Shown here: positions 1-6,616 of the stretch, piece by piece
How the letters are laid out: every line of letters starts with the position of its first letter
Position numbering within the stretch: position 1 is the stretch's first letter
From: a virus
Length of the DNA: 33,437 bases
Reading direction: 5' to 3' (one strand)
Virus record (IMG/VR): IMGVR_UViG_3300027983_000058
Coordinates: 1-33,437 of that record
Made by a program: the position numbers and the translations under genes
Notes under the pieces: model-generated
Database searches by the model: none
Told to the model about the DNA's origin: nothing
What the model saw: only the letters and a program-made list of their open reading frames with translations

Positions 1-27
1 CCCCCCCCGGGGGGGGGGGGGGGGGGG
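1..27. other. poly-C/poly-G low-complexity contig end
   Basis: The window opens with 8 C followed directly by 19 G. Nothing coding is visible in it. Similar G runs occur at 1538-1546, 31841-31850 (C on plus) and 33423-33430. It is probably an assembly or sequencing artefact at a contig end, though a genuine G-tract cannot be excluded. Confidence 0.7.
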
Positions 28-62
28 TGGCGGCGCTGCCCCTCCCCTCTGGCACCCATGTT

Positions 63-115
63 GCCTTAGGTAGACTTATTCGGTCAATCTACACAGATGG
101 TCTTCTCATCGCTCG
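63..115. repeat. imperfect repeat, copy 1 (copy 2 at 1648-1698)
   Basis: About 52 bases running from GCCTTAGGTAGACTTATTCG to CATCGCTCG match 1648-1698 with a handful of substitutions and a small gap. On the minus strand the second copy encodes the end of the broken gene at 1661-1845 (SDGKTICKLSE). The first copy reads similarly (SDEKTICVD) in one frame, so these are probably the tails of two paralogous small genes. Confidence 0.6.
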
Positions 116-165
116 TGTGGCCGTCGAAGCGAAGACGAGTTCGGCGTCGCCCGCGACACGGTCAG

Positions 166-297
166 CTAATCGTCAGATGAAATCCCGTAATCGTCAGATT
201 CCGAAACCGTGGTGGTAAGGAAATTTGACCATTCCTTGAACCACACGAATTGATGACAGAGAACGTAGATGACTGATTGGGTGTTGATGTTAACCAT
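166..297 (-). CDS. hypothetical 43-aa protein
   Basis: A 43-residue ORF begins with ATG at 297 and ends with TAG. The start was chosen because it lies just downstream of a promoter-like box at 316-332 (TTGTAATTTATAAAA on the minus strand), in a leader nearly identical to that of the next gene. No motif is recognised. Its C-terminal part lies close to the repeat at 63-115. Confidence 0.4.
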   Translation of the reverse strand: MVNINTQSVIYVLCHQFVWFKEWSNFLTTTVSESDDYGISSDD

Positions 298-340
298 AGT
301 TCAAACAGTAGGTGGTTTTTTATAAATTACAAGGAAAATC
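295..340 (-). repeat. duplicated leader with promoter-like box, copy 1
   Basis: A 46-base stretch including the ATG and the box is repeated at 670-715 with a single mismatch. Both copies carry the diverged box TTGTAATTTATAAAA and face the gene to their left. This is a recent duplication of a regulatory leader in front of two different genes. Confidence 0.8.
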
Positions 341-345
341 GTTCC

Positions 346-672
346 TCAGACCATACTTTTCAAAAGATTTACGGTCTTGATAACGTCGTCCACAGACGTG
401 TAGTGAATTGAATTTCCATTTTTGAGGTTAAGATATAACCCAAAGTGGGTTGACTGTTTAGGGGAAAGATTCCGACGAAGACTAACTTTCAAATATTTGG
501 AACCATCTGAGAACTGTTGACGATTTGGGTTACGACCACAACGACGAATACCATACTTCGTTCCCTTGAGGGTGTCTTTCAACTTGGACAGACGACTCAT
601 TCCCATAGAGTCGTTGTTGACAAATCCGATAAAAGTGGCAGTGGGGGTGGATGGTGAAACGATTGAGTTCAT
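346..672 (-). CDS. small phage protein with GRNPNR motif
   Basis: The 108-aa product starts at the ATG at 672, under the box at 691-706. It contains CGRNPNRQQF and, further on, KQSTHFGLYL. The protein at 26278-26610 has the same two elements (GRNPNRVQF and AQSTRFDVYAY) at comparable spacing, so the two are paralogues. The function is unknown. The basic middle would suit nucleic-acid binding, which is only inference. Confidence 0.7.
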   Translation of the reverse strand: MNSIVSPSTPTATFIGFVNNDSMGMSRLSKLKDTLKGTKYGIRRCGRNPNRQQFSDGSKYLKVSLRRNLSPKQSTHFGLYLNLKNGNSIHYTSVDDVIKTVNLLKSMV

Positions 673-715
673 AGTTCAGACAGTAGGTGGTTTTTTATAA
701 ATTACAAGGAAAATC
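670..715 (-). repeat. duplicated leader with promoter-like box, copy 2
   Basis: Second copy of the 46-base leader at 295-340, differing at one position. It supplies the box and start codon of the 346-672 gene. Confidence 0.8.
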
Positions 716-735
716 TTTGTCTATGCGGTTATTTC

Positions 736-963
736 TCAGTCTTCGTAAAAACGGTCCTCTGCCATTCCCACGCATTCGTCACCCGCGTCGTCACAAAGGA
801 CATCACCGTATTTATTGGTCAGGGACTCAAGTTCGTTGTCCGTCAATTCCGTTCCATCCTCAAACACTGCGGATGAGAAAAATGCGTCCACAAACTCAGG
901 TGCGTCCGATGGGTCTACACCGTCAATGTCATACTCTGCGATTGTTTTTCCGTTCAAGTTCAT
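736..963 (-). CDS. small acidic phage protein
   Basis: The 75-aa acidic protein starts at the ATG at 963 (MNLNGKTIAEYDIDGVD). A longer open frame to 1152 exists but runs through the box at 1015-1032, so the internal start is preferred. The N-terminal DIDGVDPSDAPEFVDAF and a following EDGTELTDNEL segment resemble a small family often seen in phages, of unknown function. The leader from box to ATG is unusually long, about 50 bases. Confidence 0.7.
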   Translation of the reverse strand: MNLNGKTIAEYDIDGVDPSDAPEFVDAFFSSAVFEDGTELTDNELESLTNKYGDVLCDDAGDECVGMAEDRFYED

Positions 964-1014
964 TTTGTATATTTGATTGAGATTACTGATTGAAGAAATT
1001 ACAGTGAATACTGT

Positions 1015-1032
1015 TTTTTTATAAATGTCAAC
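1015..1032 (-). promoter_or_regulatory. promoter-like box TTGACATTTATAAAA
   Basis: On the minus strand this reads TTGACATTTATAAAAAAA followed by CAGTATTCACTGTAAT. It is a consensus copy of the phage-wide box and faces the 736-963 gene. Confidence 0.7.
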
Positions 1033-1158
1033 GTCAAAGAAATCAAAGATTTGATTTGACTTTATAAATTCACCGCGAATAGTTGAGTTATCAATGCGGG
1101 ATGCGGTCGGGTCAGGATGCGACGGGTCGGTGAGAACAATTCGATGAGTCAAGATTCT

Positions 1159-1500
1159 CTATACGGGTCTAACTATTTCTCCACCCGCTTTTACCTTTCC
1201 ACTTAGACCACCCCAGCGACTGTCCTGCCGGTGTTGATTCTCCAATGGTGGGACGTAAGGTAGAAAGTCCGCCGGGTTGTGTTCCCGACCCGAAAGCTCT
1301 GATACCTCTCTATCATACTCACGGAGTTCTGCTAGAGCCTTTACTAGAGGGTGTGTGTCGGGTATAATCCTAGCGTTGAAGTGCGGGTAGTGGCCTTCAC
1401 TCCACAGTATCATTGCCCGGCGTAGAGCGTCTGTTGCAAAACATATTTCGGTTTTGATATACCACGTATCATTTGGTCCGTAGTTGATTTTGCTGCTCAT
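1159..1500 (-). CDS. hypothetical phage protein
   Basis: The open frame extends to 1527. The start at 1500 (MSSKINYGPNDTWYIKTE) is preferred because the upstream residues look non-native and lie next to the poly-G junction. The product is about 113 aa with no recognised domain. No box is visible upstream; the sequence is interrupted there by the G9 run at 1538, so the native promoter may be missing. Confidence 0.55.
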   Translation of the reverse strand: MSSKINYGPNDTWYIKTEICFATDALRRAMILWSEGHYPHFNARIIPDTHPLVKALAELREYDREVSELSGREHNPADFLPYVPPLENQHRQDSRWGGLSGKVKAGGEIVRPV

Positions 1501-1537
1501 CTTAGTGTGGGTGTGGCTCTGTCTCAATTCGCTCGCA

Positions 1538-1553
1538 GGGGGGGGGCACCTAA
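1538..1553. repeat. poly-G run followed by CACCTAA
   Basis: Nine G followed by CACCTAA. The window ends with the same arrangement (eight G then CACCTAA, 33423-33437), and an approximate inverted copy, TTAGGTAGGTGCCCC, lies at 1625-1639. No gene spans it. It may mark an assembly join or a small inverted-repeat structure. Confidence 0.6.
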
Positions 1554-1647
1554 TTTTTGTTTTTCAGTTTATCTTGATACCCGGTGCAAAATTATCAGTG
1601 TTGAATAGGGCCTCTGCTGATTATTTAGGTAGGTGCCCCTGACTGTA

Positions 1648-1698
1648 GCCTTGGGTAGACTTATTCGGACAATTTGCAGATGGTCTTCCCATCGCTCG
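1648..1698. repeat. imperfect repeat, copy 2
   Basis: Second copy of the repeat at 63-115. It covers the 3' part of the broken gene 1661-1845. Confidence 0.6.
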
Positions 1699-1845
1699 CA
1701 AAGAATTCCACCGTAGCGTATATACTCCACAACATGAGTCTTCACACTCGTCGTAGACTCCAGTGCGTTCAGAGAGGGCGTTGAGTTCACGCTTGTATTC
1801 TTCTATCGCGGCGATGGCCGATTTTTTGTTGGGGTGTATTTTCAT
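1661..1845 (-). pseudogene. frameshifted small protein gene
   Basis: Translation from the ATG at 1845 gives a convincing N-terminus (MKIHPNKKSAIAAIEEYKR), then SCCGVY, and afterwards the frame becomes implausible. If the TATATA run near 1720 were two bases shorter, the frame would continue as GVYATVEFFASDGKTICKLS and stop with TAA at 1661. The span is 185 nt, two more than a multiple of three. A 2-base dinucleotide slip, biological or technical, explains it. The product would be about 60 aa, function unknown. Confidence 0.55.
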
Positions 1846-1870
1846 TTTGTGATATTGGGCGGGCCAAGAA

Positions 1871-2119
1871 TCACGGTGTTTTGGGGACTCTTATCCATCG
1901 GCCAAGGTCTATTTCTATCCACTCCCTAACAATTTCACCATTGTCATAAATGGCGGGAATGGTGGCGGTGATGCGAATATCTTCGCCGCATTCTGCATAG
2001 CCCTCAAAATGGTCTTCAGCCTCAATCTCTGCACCATACTTCAACAACAATGAATTGAGGTCTGCCATAAACTCATTTGTTACACTCTCTTTTGTCTGTA
2101 AAATTTTACGGTCACTCAT
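1871..2119 (-). CDS. conserved small phage protein
   Basis: 82 aa starting MSDRKILQTKESVTNEFM. The body YGAEIEAEDHFEGYAEC and the ITATIPAIYDNGEIVREWIE tail resemble a conserved small-protein family seen in many tailed phages, with no known function. No catalytic motif is visible. No consensus box was found directly upstream; the gene lies 30 bases left of the 1661-1845 gene in transcription terms. Confidence 0.7.
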   Translation of the reverse strand: MSDRKILQTKESVTNEFMADLNSLLLKYGAEIEAEDHFEGYAECGEDIRITATIPAIYDNGEIVREWIEIDLGRWIRVPKTP

Positions 2120-2132
2120 TGGTCGGGGCCCC

Positions 2133-2327
2133 TTAACGCTTTACAATCTTCTTATCAGTCATCCAATTGGAGCCGTAGTTTTCACGTAGCCATTCCCTAT
2201 AGCCAAGAAAATTTTCGGGATCACCGAAAGCGTCCGCGGCGAATACATAGTTGTGATAGTCGCGATGGCCAGGAAGTGCAGTATGTTCTCCATACCACTC
2301 ATCGAAGGATTCGTATTCGTTATTCAT
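2133..2327 (-). CDS. hypothetical 64-aa acidic protein
   Basis: Starts at the ATG at 2327 under the box at 2348-2363. Rich in Trp, Tyr and acidic residues (MNNEYESFDEWYGEHTALPG). Its leader CAGTCAACTTATAA is nearly identical to that of the 2897-3220 gene. Function not recognised. Confidence 0.7.
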   Translation of the reverse strand: MNNEYESFDEWYGEHTALPGHRDYHNYVFAADAFGDPENFLGYREWLRENYGSNWMTDKKIVKR

Positions 2328-2347
2328 GTGTTATAAGTTGACTGATG

Positions 2348-2363
2348 CTTTTATAAAAGTCAA
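2348..2363 (-). promoter_or_regulatory. promoter-like box
   Basis: The minus strand reads TTGACTTTTATAAAA, 20 bases before the ATG at 2327. The TGA stop of the upstream broken gene 2360-2467 lies inside this box. Confidence 0.7.
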
Positions 2364-2467
2364 GCCTTCTGTTTGGCTTCGTTCCAAGTGGGAAGAAGCC
2401 GTGTTTTTTCGCGACTTACGTAAGTAAGGGTTTTTCCGTCTCATAGGTAAAAATGAACTCTGATCAC
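2360..2467 (-). pseudogene. small gene with an in-frame TGA
   Basis: One minus frame reads from a GTG at 2467 as VIRVHFYL, a TGA, and then DGKTLTYVSREKTRLLPTWN, ending EAKQKA and stopping in the TTGACT of the next box. The second half looks strongly coding. Either the TGA is a nonsense mutation, or a one-base indel hides a start at the nearby ATGAGACGG. Neighbouring genes use TGA as a stop, so recoding is unlikely. Confidence 0.4.
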
Positions 2468-2498
2468 CGTGCTAGCTTTTGTAAGTCATTTTCGGGCA

Positions 2499-2529
2499 CA
2501 AAAAAGGCCACACCCGGTTAGGAGCGTGG
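2499..2529 (-). terminator. rho-independent terminator
   Basis: On the minus strand CCACGC pairs with GTGTGG around a 10-base loop and is followed by CCTTTTTTG. It lies just after the 2557-2850 gene. Confidence 0.55.
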
Positions 2530-2556
2530 TTCGCAATGCCCTCCCGTTGGGGAAAT

Positions 2557-2850
2557 CTAAGCTATGCACATCATAGTGTTTGGGCGGTTTAATAGAGACG
2601 GGTCTGTCACAAAATATCCGGGGGCCACATCATATCCCAAAGATTCAAACCGCACGTGATTTCCACACTCTACCCCAAAGGCTTGGTGGCCTCCGGCGCG
2701 CCGCTCCTCAACATAGCGGACAGCCTCAGCCGCGGTTTGAAGATCAGGACCGCACGCATGAAACATCAGATAGCCAGCCTGCGCGAGGGACATGTTGGGA
2801 TATACCGCGACCAACACGTTGAGCTCTTTATTTCGTTGTTTAGTTGTCAT
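2557..2850 (-). CDS. hypothetical 97-aa protein
   Basis: Starts at the ATG at 2850 (MTTKQRNKELNVLVAVYPNM). The N-terminal half is a predicted helical segment with small residues, and the C-terminal half is mixed. The upstream region is A-rich (ACAAATAAACAAACAAA) and lacks the usual box. A terminator follows at 2499-2529. Function unknown. Confidence 0.65.
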   Translation of the reverse strand: MTTKQRNKELNVLVAVYPNMSLAQAGYLMFHACGPDLQTAAEAVRYVEERRAGGHQAFGVECGNHVRFESLGYDVAPGYFVTDPSLLNRPNTMMCIA

Positions 2851-2896
2851 TTTGTTTGTTTATTTGTGGTTGCGAGAGGGTGTGTTTTTGTGGGTT

Positions 2897-3220
2897 TCAG
2901 TCCCATATTTGGGCGTTGTTTGCGAATTTCAGATTGGCGGCGTGGCGGACGTCGATTTTCGCCGTGATGGCATTTAGTTCGGCGTTGAGTTTCTGCATGT
3001 CCGCCAGTGATAGTTTAAATCCGCGTGAGGCGGTGCCATCGGGGCGGGTCCACTTTGGGTATACCTCAGCGAGATACTCGCCATCGGTTGAGGCTGGGCG
3101 GATCATTACCATCGAGCGGGGCTGATTTGCCGCAGTGGCATACTCCGACCAGATGCCCGAGCAGTGGGTGGCATCGTGACCCAGCGTGATCTCGCCGAAT
3201 GTCTGGTTGTTGATTTTCAT
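2897..3220 (-). CDS. hypothetical phage protein
   Basis: 107 aa from the ATG at 3220 (MKINNQTFGEITLGHDATHC). The upstream box at 3237-3256 is a variant, TTGACACTCTATAAAA. The C-terminal third (LSLADMQKLNAELNAITAKI) is predicted helical. No known domain is recognised. Confidence 0.7.
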   Translation of the reverse strand: MKINNQTFGEITLGHDATHCSGIWSEYATAANQPRSMVMIRPASTDGEYLAEVYPKWTRPDGTASRGFKLSLADMQKLNAELNAITAKIDVRHAANLKFANNAQIWD

Positions 3221-3241
3221 AGTTATAAGTTGACTGGCTTT

Positions 3242-3484
3242 TTATAGAGTGTCAAGGACTTTGATATCAGCGTCGATTCTTTTCATCTGGTGCGCTTCAA
3301 CCTTGTCGTGGACTTTACTGATTCCCATATTCTTACCTTTGAGACTATTGTAAATAAGCATCGTAGCGTAAAAGTATTCCGATGCGGAAATCAGGATGTC
3401 GAGGTCTCCGTTTCCGGTTCGTGCGTGGTTTTCATGTTTATGAGCCGCAGATGGCGTCAATTTCGGATTGTGCCACCTCGACAC
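3242..3484 (-). CDS. hypothetical protein, start uncertain
   Basis: The open frame begins at a GTG at 3484 and encodes up to 80 aa, overlapping the C-terminal end of the 3438-3677 gene. The C-terminal part (ISASEYFYATMLIYNSLKGK) looks coding. An ATG at 3361 would give only 39 aa. The stop lies in the next box region. Confidence 0.4.
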   Translation of the reverse strand: MSRWHNPKLTPSAAHKHENHARTGNGDLDILISASEYFYATMLIYNSLKGKNMGISKVHDKVEAHQMKRIDADIKVLDTL

Positions 3485-3677
3485 GGTTCCTTGCGCCCCA
3501 GCGTTTTACGGCGCGGCCTACATGTCGCGACGTTGTTGCACTGTATTTTGTGGCTGAGACCAACGCGCCCCTCCCAGGCACAAACGCCGCAACGGGCGTC
3601 TGGTAAGAGTAAAGTATGGTCGTGCCGTCTCTATTTTCAATTTCCGTCTGATTTGCTGCAATGTGATTCAATTTCAT
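3438..3677 (-). CDS. conserved small phage protein (YSATTSRHV family)
   Basis: 79 aa from the ATG at 3677 (MKLNHIAANQTEIENRDGTT). The pattern SYQTPVAAFVPG followed by KYSATTSRHVGRAVKRW belongs to a small-protein family recurrent in phage genomes. It has no established function. The longer open frame to 3755 is not needed. Confidence 0.8.
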   Translation of the reverse strand: MKLNHIAANQTEIENRDGTTILYSYQTPVAAFVPGRGALVSATKYSATTSRHVGRAVKRWGARNRVEVAQSEIDAICGS

Positions 3678-3726
3678 GATTTTATCTTTCTTTATCTGTT
3701 TATTTTGTGATTCTAACGAGAGGGGT

Positions 3727-3804
3727 TCAAAAGCAAGCCGCGAAAAATAGGCCAATGGCTAGGCCGACCGCGCAGCAAGTGAGGGTTTCAAGTAGGGTTT
3801 TCAT
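3727..3804 (-). CDS. 25-aa membrane peptide
   Basis: A short ORF from the ATG at 3804 encodes MKTLLETLTCCAVGLAIGLF and ends FAACF. Most of it would form one membrane-spanning helix. Its distance to the next start (50 bases) and lack of another frame there support it modestly. Confidence 0.4.
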   Translation of the reverse strand: MKTLLETLTCCAVGLAIGLFFAACF

Positions 3805-3889
3805 TTTGTTTTACTTAAAAGGACAACTATGTTTAGGTGAGAACGTCAACTTTGTTTGTGGTTGTTTTTCCAGAGCGTCAAGACTTTTT

Positions 3890-3927
3890 CCGGACATTTA
3901 ACCGGACATTTGTCCGGATTTTGTCCG
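3890..3927. repeat. CCGGACA direct and inverted repeat cluster
   Basis: Two direct copies of CCGGACA (3890, 3902) are followed by inverted copies TGTCCGG (3911) and TGTCCG (3922). The middle pair forms the palindrome CCGGACATTTGTCCGG. It lies immediately 3' of the 3932-4231 gene. It could be an operator or a structured 3' end; there is no T-run for a classical minus-strand terminator. Confidence 0.6.
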
Positions 3928-3931
3928 CCGA

Positions 3932-4231
3932 CTAACTAAGATCAGAACAATATCTGAAATAATTACCGGCGGACCACCGAGACCAACGGGTCTTGCCAAG
4001 ACGCTTCGTTAGCCTTCCCAACCGCTCGCCTTCTGCCTTGGTTAAATGACGGTCTGTTGAGGCGAGACACATTATCTCGTGGTCAAGCTTCTGAGGAAAC
4101 TTATATGGATTCTCCGAATAAGGCGGAACCCAGTGGTTTTCCTTTGACTCGAATCCTTCCCGATAGCATCGGTTGCGCATCGACTTCTTGTGCTCAGACA
4201 GTCTCCAAGTCTTTTCGTCGAAGGGTTTCAT
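3932..4231 (-). CDS. hypothetical basic protein
   Basis: 99 aa from the ATG at 4231, beginning 36 bases after the stop of the 4268-4510 gene without its own box, so the two are probably co-transcribed. Basic, with LTKAEGERLGRLTKRLGKTR near the C-terminus. Function unknown. Confidence 0.65.
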   Translation of the reverse strand: MKPFDEKTWRLSEHKKSMRNRCYREGFESKENHWVPPYSENPYKFPQKLDHEIMCLASTDRHLTKAEGERLGRLTKRLGKTRWSRWSAGNYFRYCSDLS

Positions 4232-4267
4232 GGATGTTGCTGCATCGTGGCAGCGAAGTTGGTGGGA

Positions 4268-4510
4268 TTAATAGGAAGGACGGGGGTCGGCGACGGACCA
4301 ATACTCGGTGTAGTAGGTGATGGCCCAGCAATTGCCCATGTTCGTGGCTCTGACCACTCGCGCGTTGCTGTTGGAGGGATCGGTGATGTCCATCGAAAAG
4401 TTGCCGTTCTTGGTGACGGTGTAGCCAACTCGTTTGGCCTCTTTGACCAAACCGGAAACTGCGGGTTTCTTACCCACACGGATAAAGGACTTTATATTGG
4501 TTGAGTTCAT
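4268..4510 (-). CDS. hypothetical phage protein
   Basis: 80 aa from the ATG at 4510 (MNSTNIKSFIRVGKKPAVSG), placed by the box at 4528-4546 and the leader GTCACTGTCAGT. Frame upstream of this ATG runs through the promoter and is not used. Contains ARVVRATNMGNCWAITYYTE. Function unknown. Confidence 0.7.
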   Translation of the reverse strand: MNSTNIKSFIRVGKKPAVSGLVKEAKRVGYTVTKNGNFSMDITDPSNSNARVVRATNMGNCWAITYYTEYWSVADPRPSY

Positions 4511-4527
4511 ACTGCTGACAGTGACAC

Positions 4528-4546
4528 TTTTTATATAAATGTCAAG
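4528..4546 (-). promoter_or_regulatory. promoter-like box
   Basis: TTGACATTTATATAAAAAG on the minus strand, with CACTGTCAG between box and ATG. This CACTGTCAG element recurs in several other leaders. Confidence 0.7.
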
Positions 4547-4548
4547 TC

Positions 4549-4857
4549 TCAAATCAACCCCAAAGCCAAAAGCCAACTTGGCGAGCCATCGGGGCCATAT
4601 CCATCGGGTTCGGTTCTATGCCCGGAAACAGTCTTCGCTACGCCGTCATTGGTCCATTTTTCCATTGTCGCAATGGATGGGGCTTTCCAAAAGGCAGAAT
4701 AGCTGCGAGTTTTGAAAAGTGAATTTCCTTGTGAATCACTCACTTGCAAGCGATCCGTTCCCACCTCCGACTTAGTAAAGGCGACGGTGCAAACTGTTCC
4801 CTTGGCAAATGTTCTGCCGTCCTTGAGTTTAACGTCTCTGAGTAGTGTTTTCTTCAT
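4549..4857 (-). CDS. hypothetical phage protein
   Basis: 102 aa from the ATG at 4857 (MKKTLLRDVKLKDGRTFAKG), under a variant box TTGACAAATATATAAAA at 4875-4893. The first 60 residues alternate like a small beta-rich domain (GTVCTVAF, RLQVSDSQGN). No known function. Confidence 0.7.
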   Translation of the reverse strand: MKKTLLRDVKLKDGRTFAKGTVCTVAFTKSEVGTDRLQVSDSQGNSLFKTRSYSAFWKAPSIATMEKWTNDGVAKTVSGHRTEPDGYGPDGSPSWLLALGLI

Positions 4858-4900
4858 GGTGGTTATTAAGTAGACTTTTTATATATTTGTCAAGTTTAAT

Positions 4901-5011
4901 TCACACATCAAGAAACTCTCTGAATCTTTTTGCCTTGCCGATATATAGGTGTCTTTTCGGAGTGTCAATCAATTCAATTGCAGCCTGCTCAAACGTGTGG
5001 TAAGTAAGCAT
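4901..5011 (-). CDS. small 36-aa protein
   Basis: Encodes MLTYHTFEQAAIELIDTPKR and ends RFREFLDV. The frame stays open a little further upstream but without a start codon. The composition looks coding. It is divergent from the plus-strand block that follows. Confidence 0.45.
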   Translation of the reverse strand: MLTYHTFEQAAIELIDTPKRHLYIGKAKRFREFLDV

Positions 5012-5053
5012 GGGGCCTCTTTTGAATGGCTGTGGTATTGGTGCAATCCGTTC

Positions 5054-5218
5054 ATGCGTTCGGGCGCACTAACGTGTGACGCTTTGAGTCTCGTGGTGTA
5101 GAAACATATCGGCGCAAAGACTCGCGACTTCTTCTATCATCAAGACTGTGAAGCGCTGTTACTCCCATTTGATGAGTATGTTATGAAACGTATCGACGAC
5201 ATGAAGAATGGTTTTTAA
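5054..5218 (+). pseudogene. plus-strand small gene with an in-frame TAG
   Basis: Reading from the ATG at 5054 gives 15 codons (MRSGALTCDALSLVV), a TAG at 5099, and then KHIGAKTRDFFYHQDCEALL continuing to DDMKNGF and TAA at 5218. The part after the TAG looks coding. A GAG-to-TAG change or read error would restore a 54-residue protein. It could also be a decayed gene. TAG ends other genes here, so recoding is not favoured. Confidence 0.4.
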
Positions 5219-5238
5219 CCGTTATACGATATGAAGGC

Positions 5239-5253
5239 TTGACATTTATAAAA
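5239..5253 (+). promoter_or_regulatory. plus-oriented promoter-like box
   Basis: TTGACATTTATAAAA followed by TAACTGT, 19 bases before the ATG at 5273. It shows that the box tracks gene orientation. Confidence 0.75.
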
Positions 5254-5272
5254 TAACTGTGAGGATTACACC

Positions 5273-5683
5273 ATGAAGTTTAATACCGGAGAAGAAATCC
5301 AACTTGGTGATACCGTCAGAGTCGTGGACGACGTTGGTATGAGCCAATATATTACCAAAGGCGACACACATGCTGTGGGCGACCTCGATGGTCATTTGGT
5401 ATATTTGGAAGGAGTCAATCAAAATGACTACTCTCCAGTTGGGTTTTTCGCATACAGATTCACCAAGGTAATAAGCAAATATCCCAAGATTCCAAACAAA
5501 CCCGACTGCCTCAGCTTTCGCAAAACTGTTGTCTTGAACATCGACGAGGTGAATTTGCTGAAGTTAATTGTGGCCGACATTCACAAACAGCTCACCTTGT
5601 CAACCGCCGTCCTCAACGTGATGGCAATCCCTACGTTGGAAAGTATCATGGAGAAGTTGACCGCAGAGACTCCGGCCAAATAA
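5273..5683 (+). CDS. hypothetical phage protein
   Basis: 136 aa starting MKFNTGEEIQLGDTVRVVDD, a beta-rich start typical of small SH3-like or KOW-like phage proteins. The C-terminal half is helical (LNIDEVNLLKLIVADIHKQL). GAGG lies a few bases before the ATG, one of the few leaders with a Shine-Dalgarno-like run. Function unknown. A fragment resembling its first residues (KFNYGEEI) occurs on the plus strand near 26010. Confidence 0.75.
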   Translation: MKFNTGEEIQLGDTVRVVDDVGMSQYITKGDTHAVGDLDGHLVYLEGVNQNDYSPVGFFAYRFTKVISKYPKIPNKPDCLSFRKTVVLNIDEVNLLKLIVADIHKQLTLSTAVLNVMAIPTLESIMEKLTAETPAK

Positions 5684-5687
5684 CGGC

Positions 5688-5702
5688 TTGACATTTATAA
5701 AA
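5688..5702 (+). promoter_or_regulatory. plus-oriented promoter-like box
   Basis: TTGACATTTATAAAATAACTGT, nearly identical to the copy at 5239 including the TAACTGT that follows. It lies 20 bases before the ATG at 5723, directly after the previous gene's stop. Confidence 0.75.
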
Positions 5703-5722
5703 TAACTGTCACCGTCTTAATT

Positions 5723-6040
5723 ATGAAACTTACATCACTGACCACGCTAAACGGTAAGAAACTCACCCAGCCGCAGAAGAATCTGTTGGCCAAGGTTGAA
5801 GCTATGGGGGTTTGTCCTTCCGACGAGCCCTATGAGGTTTTGAATCCTATTTCGGGTTACTCGAAGGTTCTCGACCCCGTCCTCGGCCATTTGGTTCATT
5901 GGGTGTATAGTGTCACCTTGAACGCTGAGCGCGGGTTCTTTGGTTTCAACGGAACCAAGGTAACAATTCAGACCTTTGACCGTGTTCGTTACTTTATCCT
6001 AGCCATGGACTCTGAGGTTTATTATGACTTCATCGACTAA
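5723..6040 (+). CDS. hypothetical phage protein
   Basis: 105 aa (MKLTSLTTLNGKKLTQPQKN). It contains YEVLNPISGYSKVLDPVLGH and ends with a YDFID acidic tail. Function unknown. Its stop overlaps the ATG of the following frameshifted gene (TAATG). Confidence 0.75.
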   Translation: MKLTSLTTLNGKKLTQPQKNLLAKVEAMGVCPSDEPYEVLNPISGYSKVLDPVLGHLVHWVYSVTLNAERGFFGFNGTKVTIQTFDRVRYFILAMDSEVYYDFID

Positions 6041-6235
6041 TGACTACATCAGATATAATTCAACTAATGGTGGGTTTCTGCGCCAGTTCCACTGGCGCAC
6101 ATCCGCCATATCATCTTCGCAGTGCTGGCTGACCACAGCCGCTTGAATCGCAAAGTTTACACCTATTATCACGCTCTCACGTTGTTAAATCTATTGACAT
6201 TGGTGCCATTCTTCTCTATATTATTTAAACTATGA
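6040..6235 (+). pseudogene. frameshifted small gene
   Basis: It begins MTTSDIIQLMV from the ATG that overlaps the previous stop, then loses sense. With one G removed from the GGG near 6072 the frame becomes APVPLAHIRHIIFAVLADHS and then NRKVYTYYHALTLLN, which looks clearly coding. The end of this frame runs through the sigma70-like promoter at 6194-6222. Probably an indel in a real gene. Function unknown. Confidence 0.45.
6194..6222 (+). promoter_or_regulatory. canonical sigma70 promoter
   Basis: TTGACA (6194-6199), a 17-base spacer and TATATT (6217-6222), 9 bases before the ATG at 6232. Unlike the phage box, this has a normal -10 at normal spacing and lacks TATAAAA directly after TTGACA, so it is likely read by host RNA polymerase. 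Confidence 0.7.
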
Positions 6236-6492
6236 AAATTCAACCTGAAGATATTCCTGACGAAATCATCGAACTTGATGATGATGTGGCGGTTGCTGAA
6301 TTGAACGCCGGCGGTGTTCACGGCGGAGACCTTGAAGCCCTCGAAGCCCTCGAAGGCAAAAACGTGTTCATCAACTTTACCACCGGTGTGCATACCTTGG
6401 GTCTTTTGCATAATATCCGAGGAAATCGGTTTGAGGTGGGTAACCACGGTTCATTCGATTGGGCTCATGTGAAAAACTTCCGCGAAATGTAA
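6232..6492 (+). CDS. hypothetical acidic phage protein
   Basis: 86 aa with a very acidic start (MKIQPEDIPDEIIELDDDVA) and a repeated EALEALEG stretch. The short leader after the sigma70 promoter implies a nearly leaderless message. Function unknown. Confidence 0.7.
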   Translation: MKIQPEDIPDEIIELDDDVAVAELNAGGVHGGDLEALEALEGKNVFINFTTGVHTLGLLHNIRGNRFEVGNHGSFDWAHVKNFREM

Positions 6493-6616
6493 TGGTATGA
6501 TTTGTCTCCTAAAGGTCGTCGCTGTTGTCTTCTCCATACTATCCAACAAAGCGCACATGGGTGACACAGTATGCTGAGCATCCCACCTTTCAATTCCGGT
6601 CAAGCCATTTAAAGAA

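Noticed and set aside
27-218. 63-aa plus-strand ORF at the window start
   Set aside because: It starts in the low-complexity G-run, has no box, and its sequence is the antisense of the repeat and of the small minus ORF.
736-1152. 138-aa version of the acidic protein
   Set aside because: The extra N-terminal residues are translated from the promoter-like box and leader; the start at 963 gives the family-like protein.
2360-5218. alternative genetic code (TGA or TAG read as sense)
   Set aside because: Many well-formed genes in the window end at TGA, and some at TAG; the two in-frame stops are isolated.
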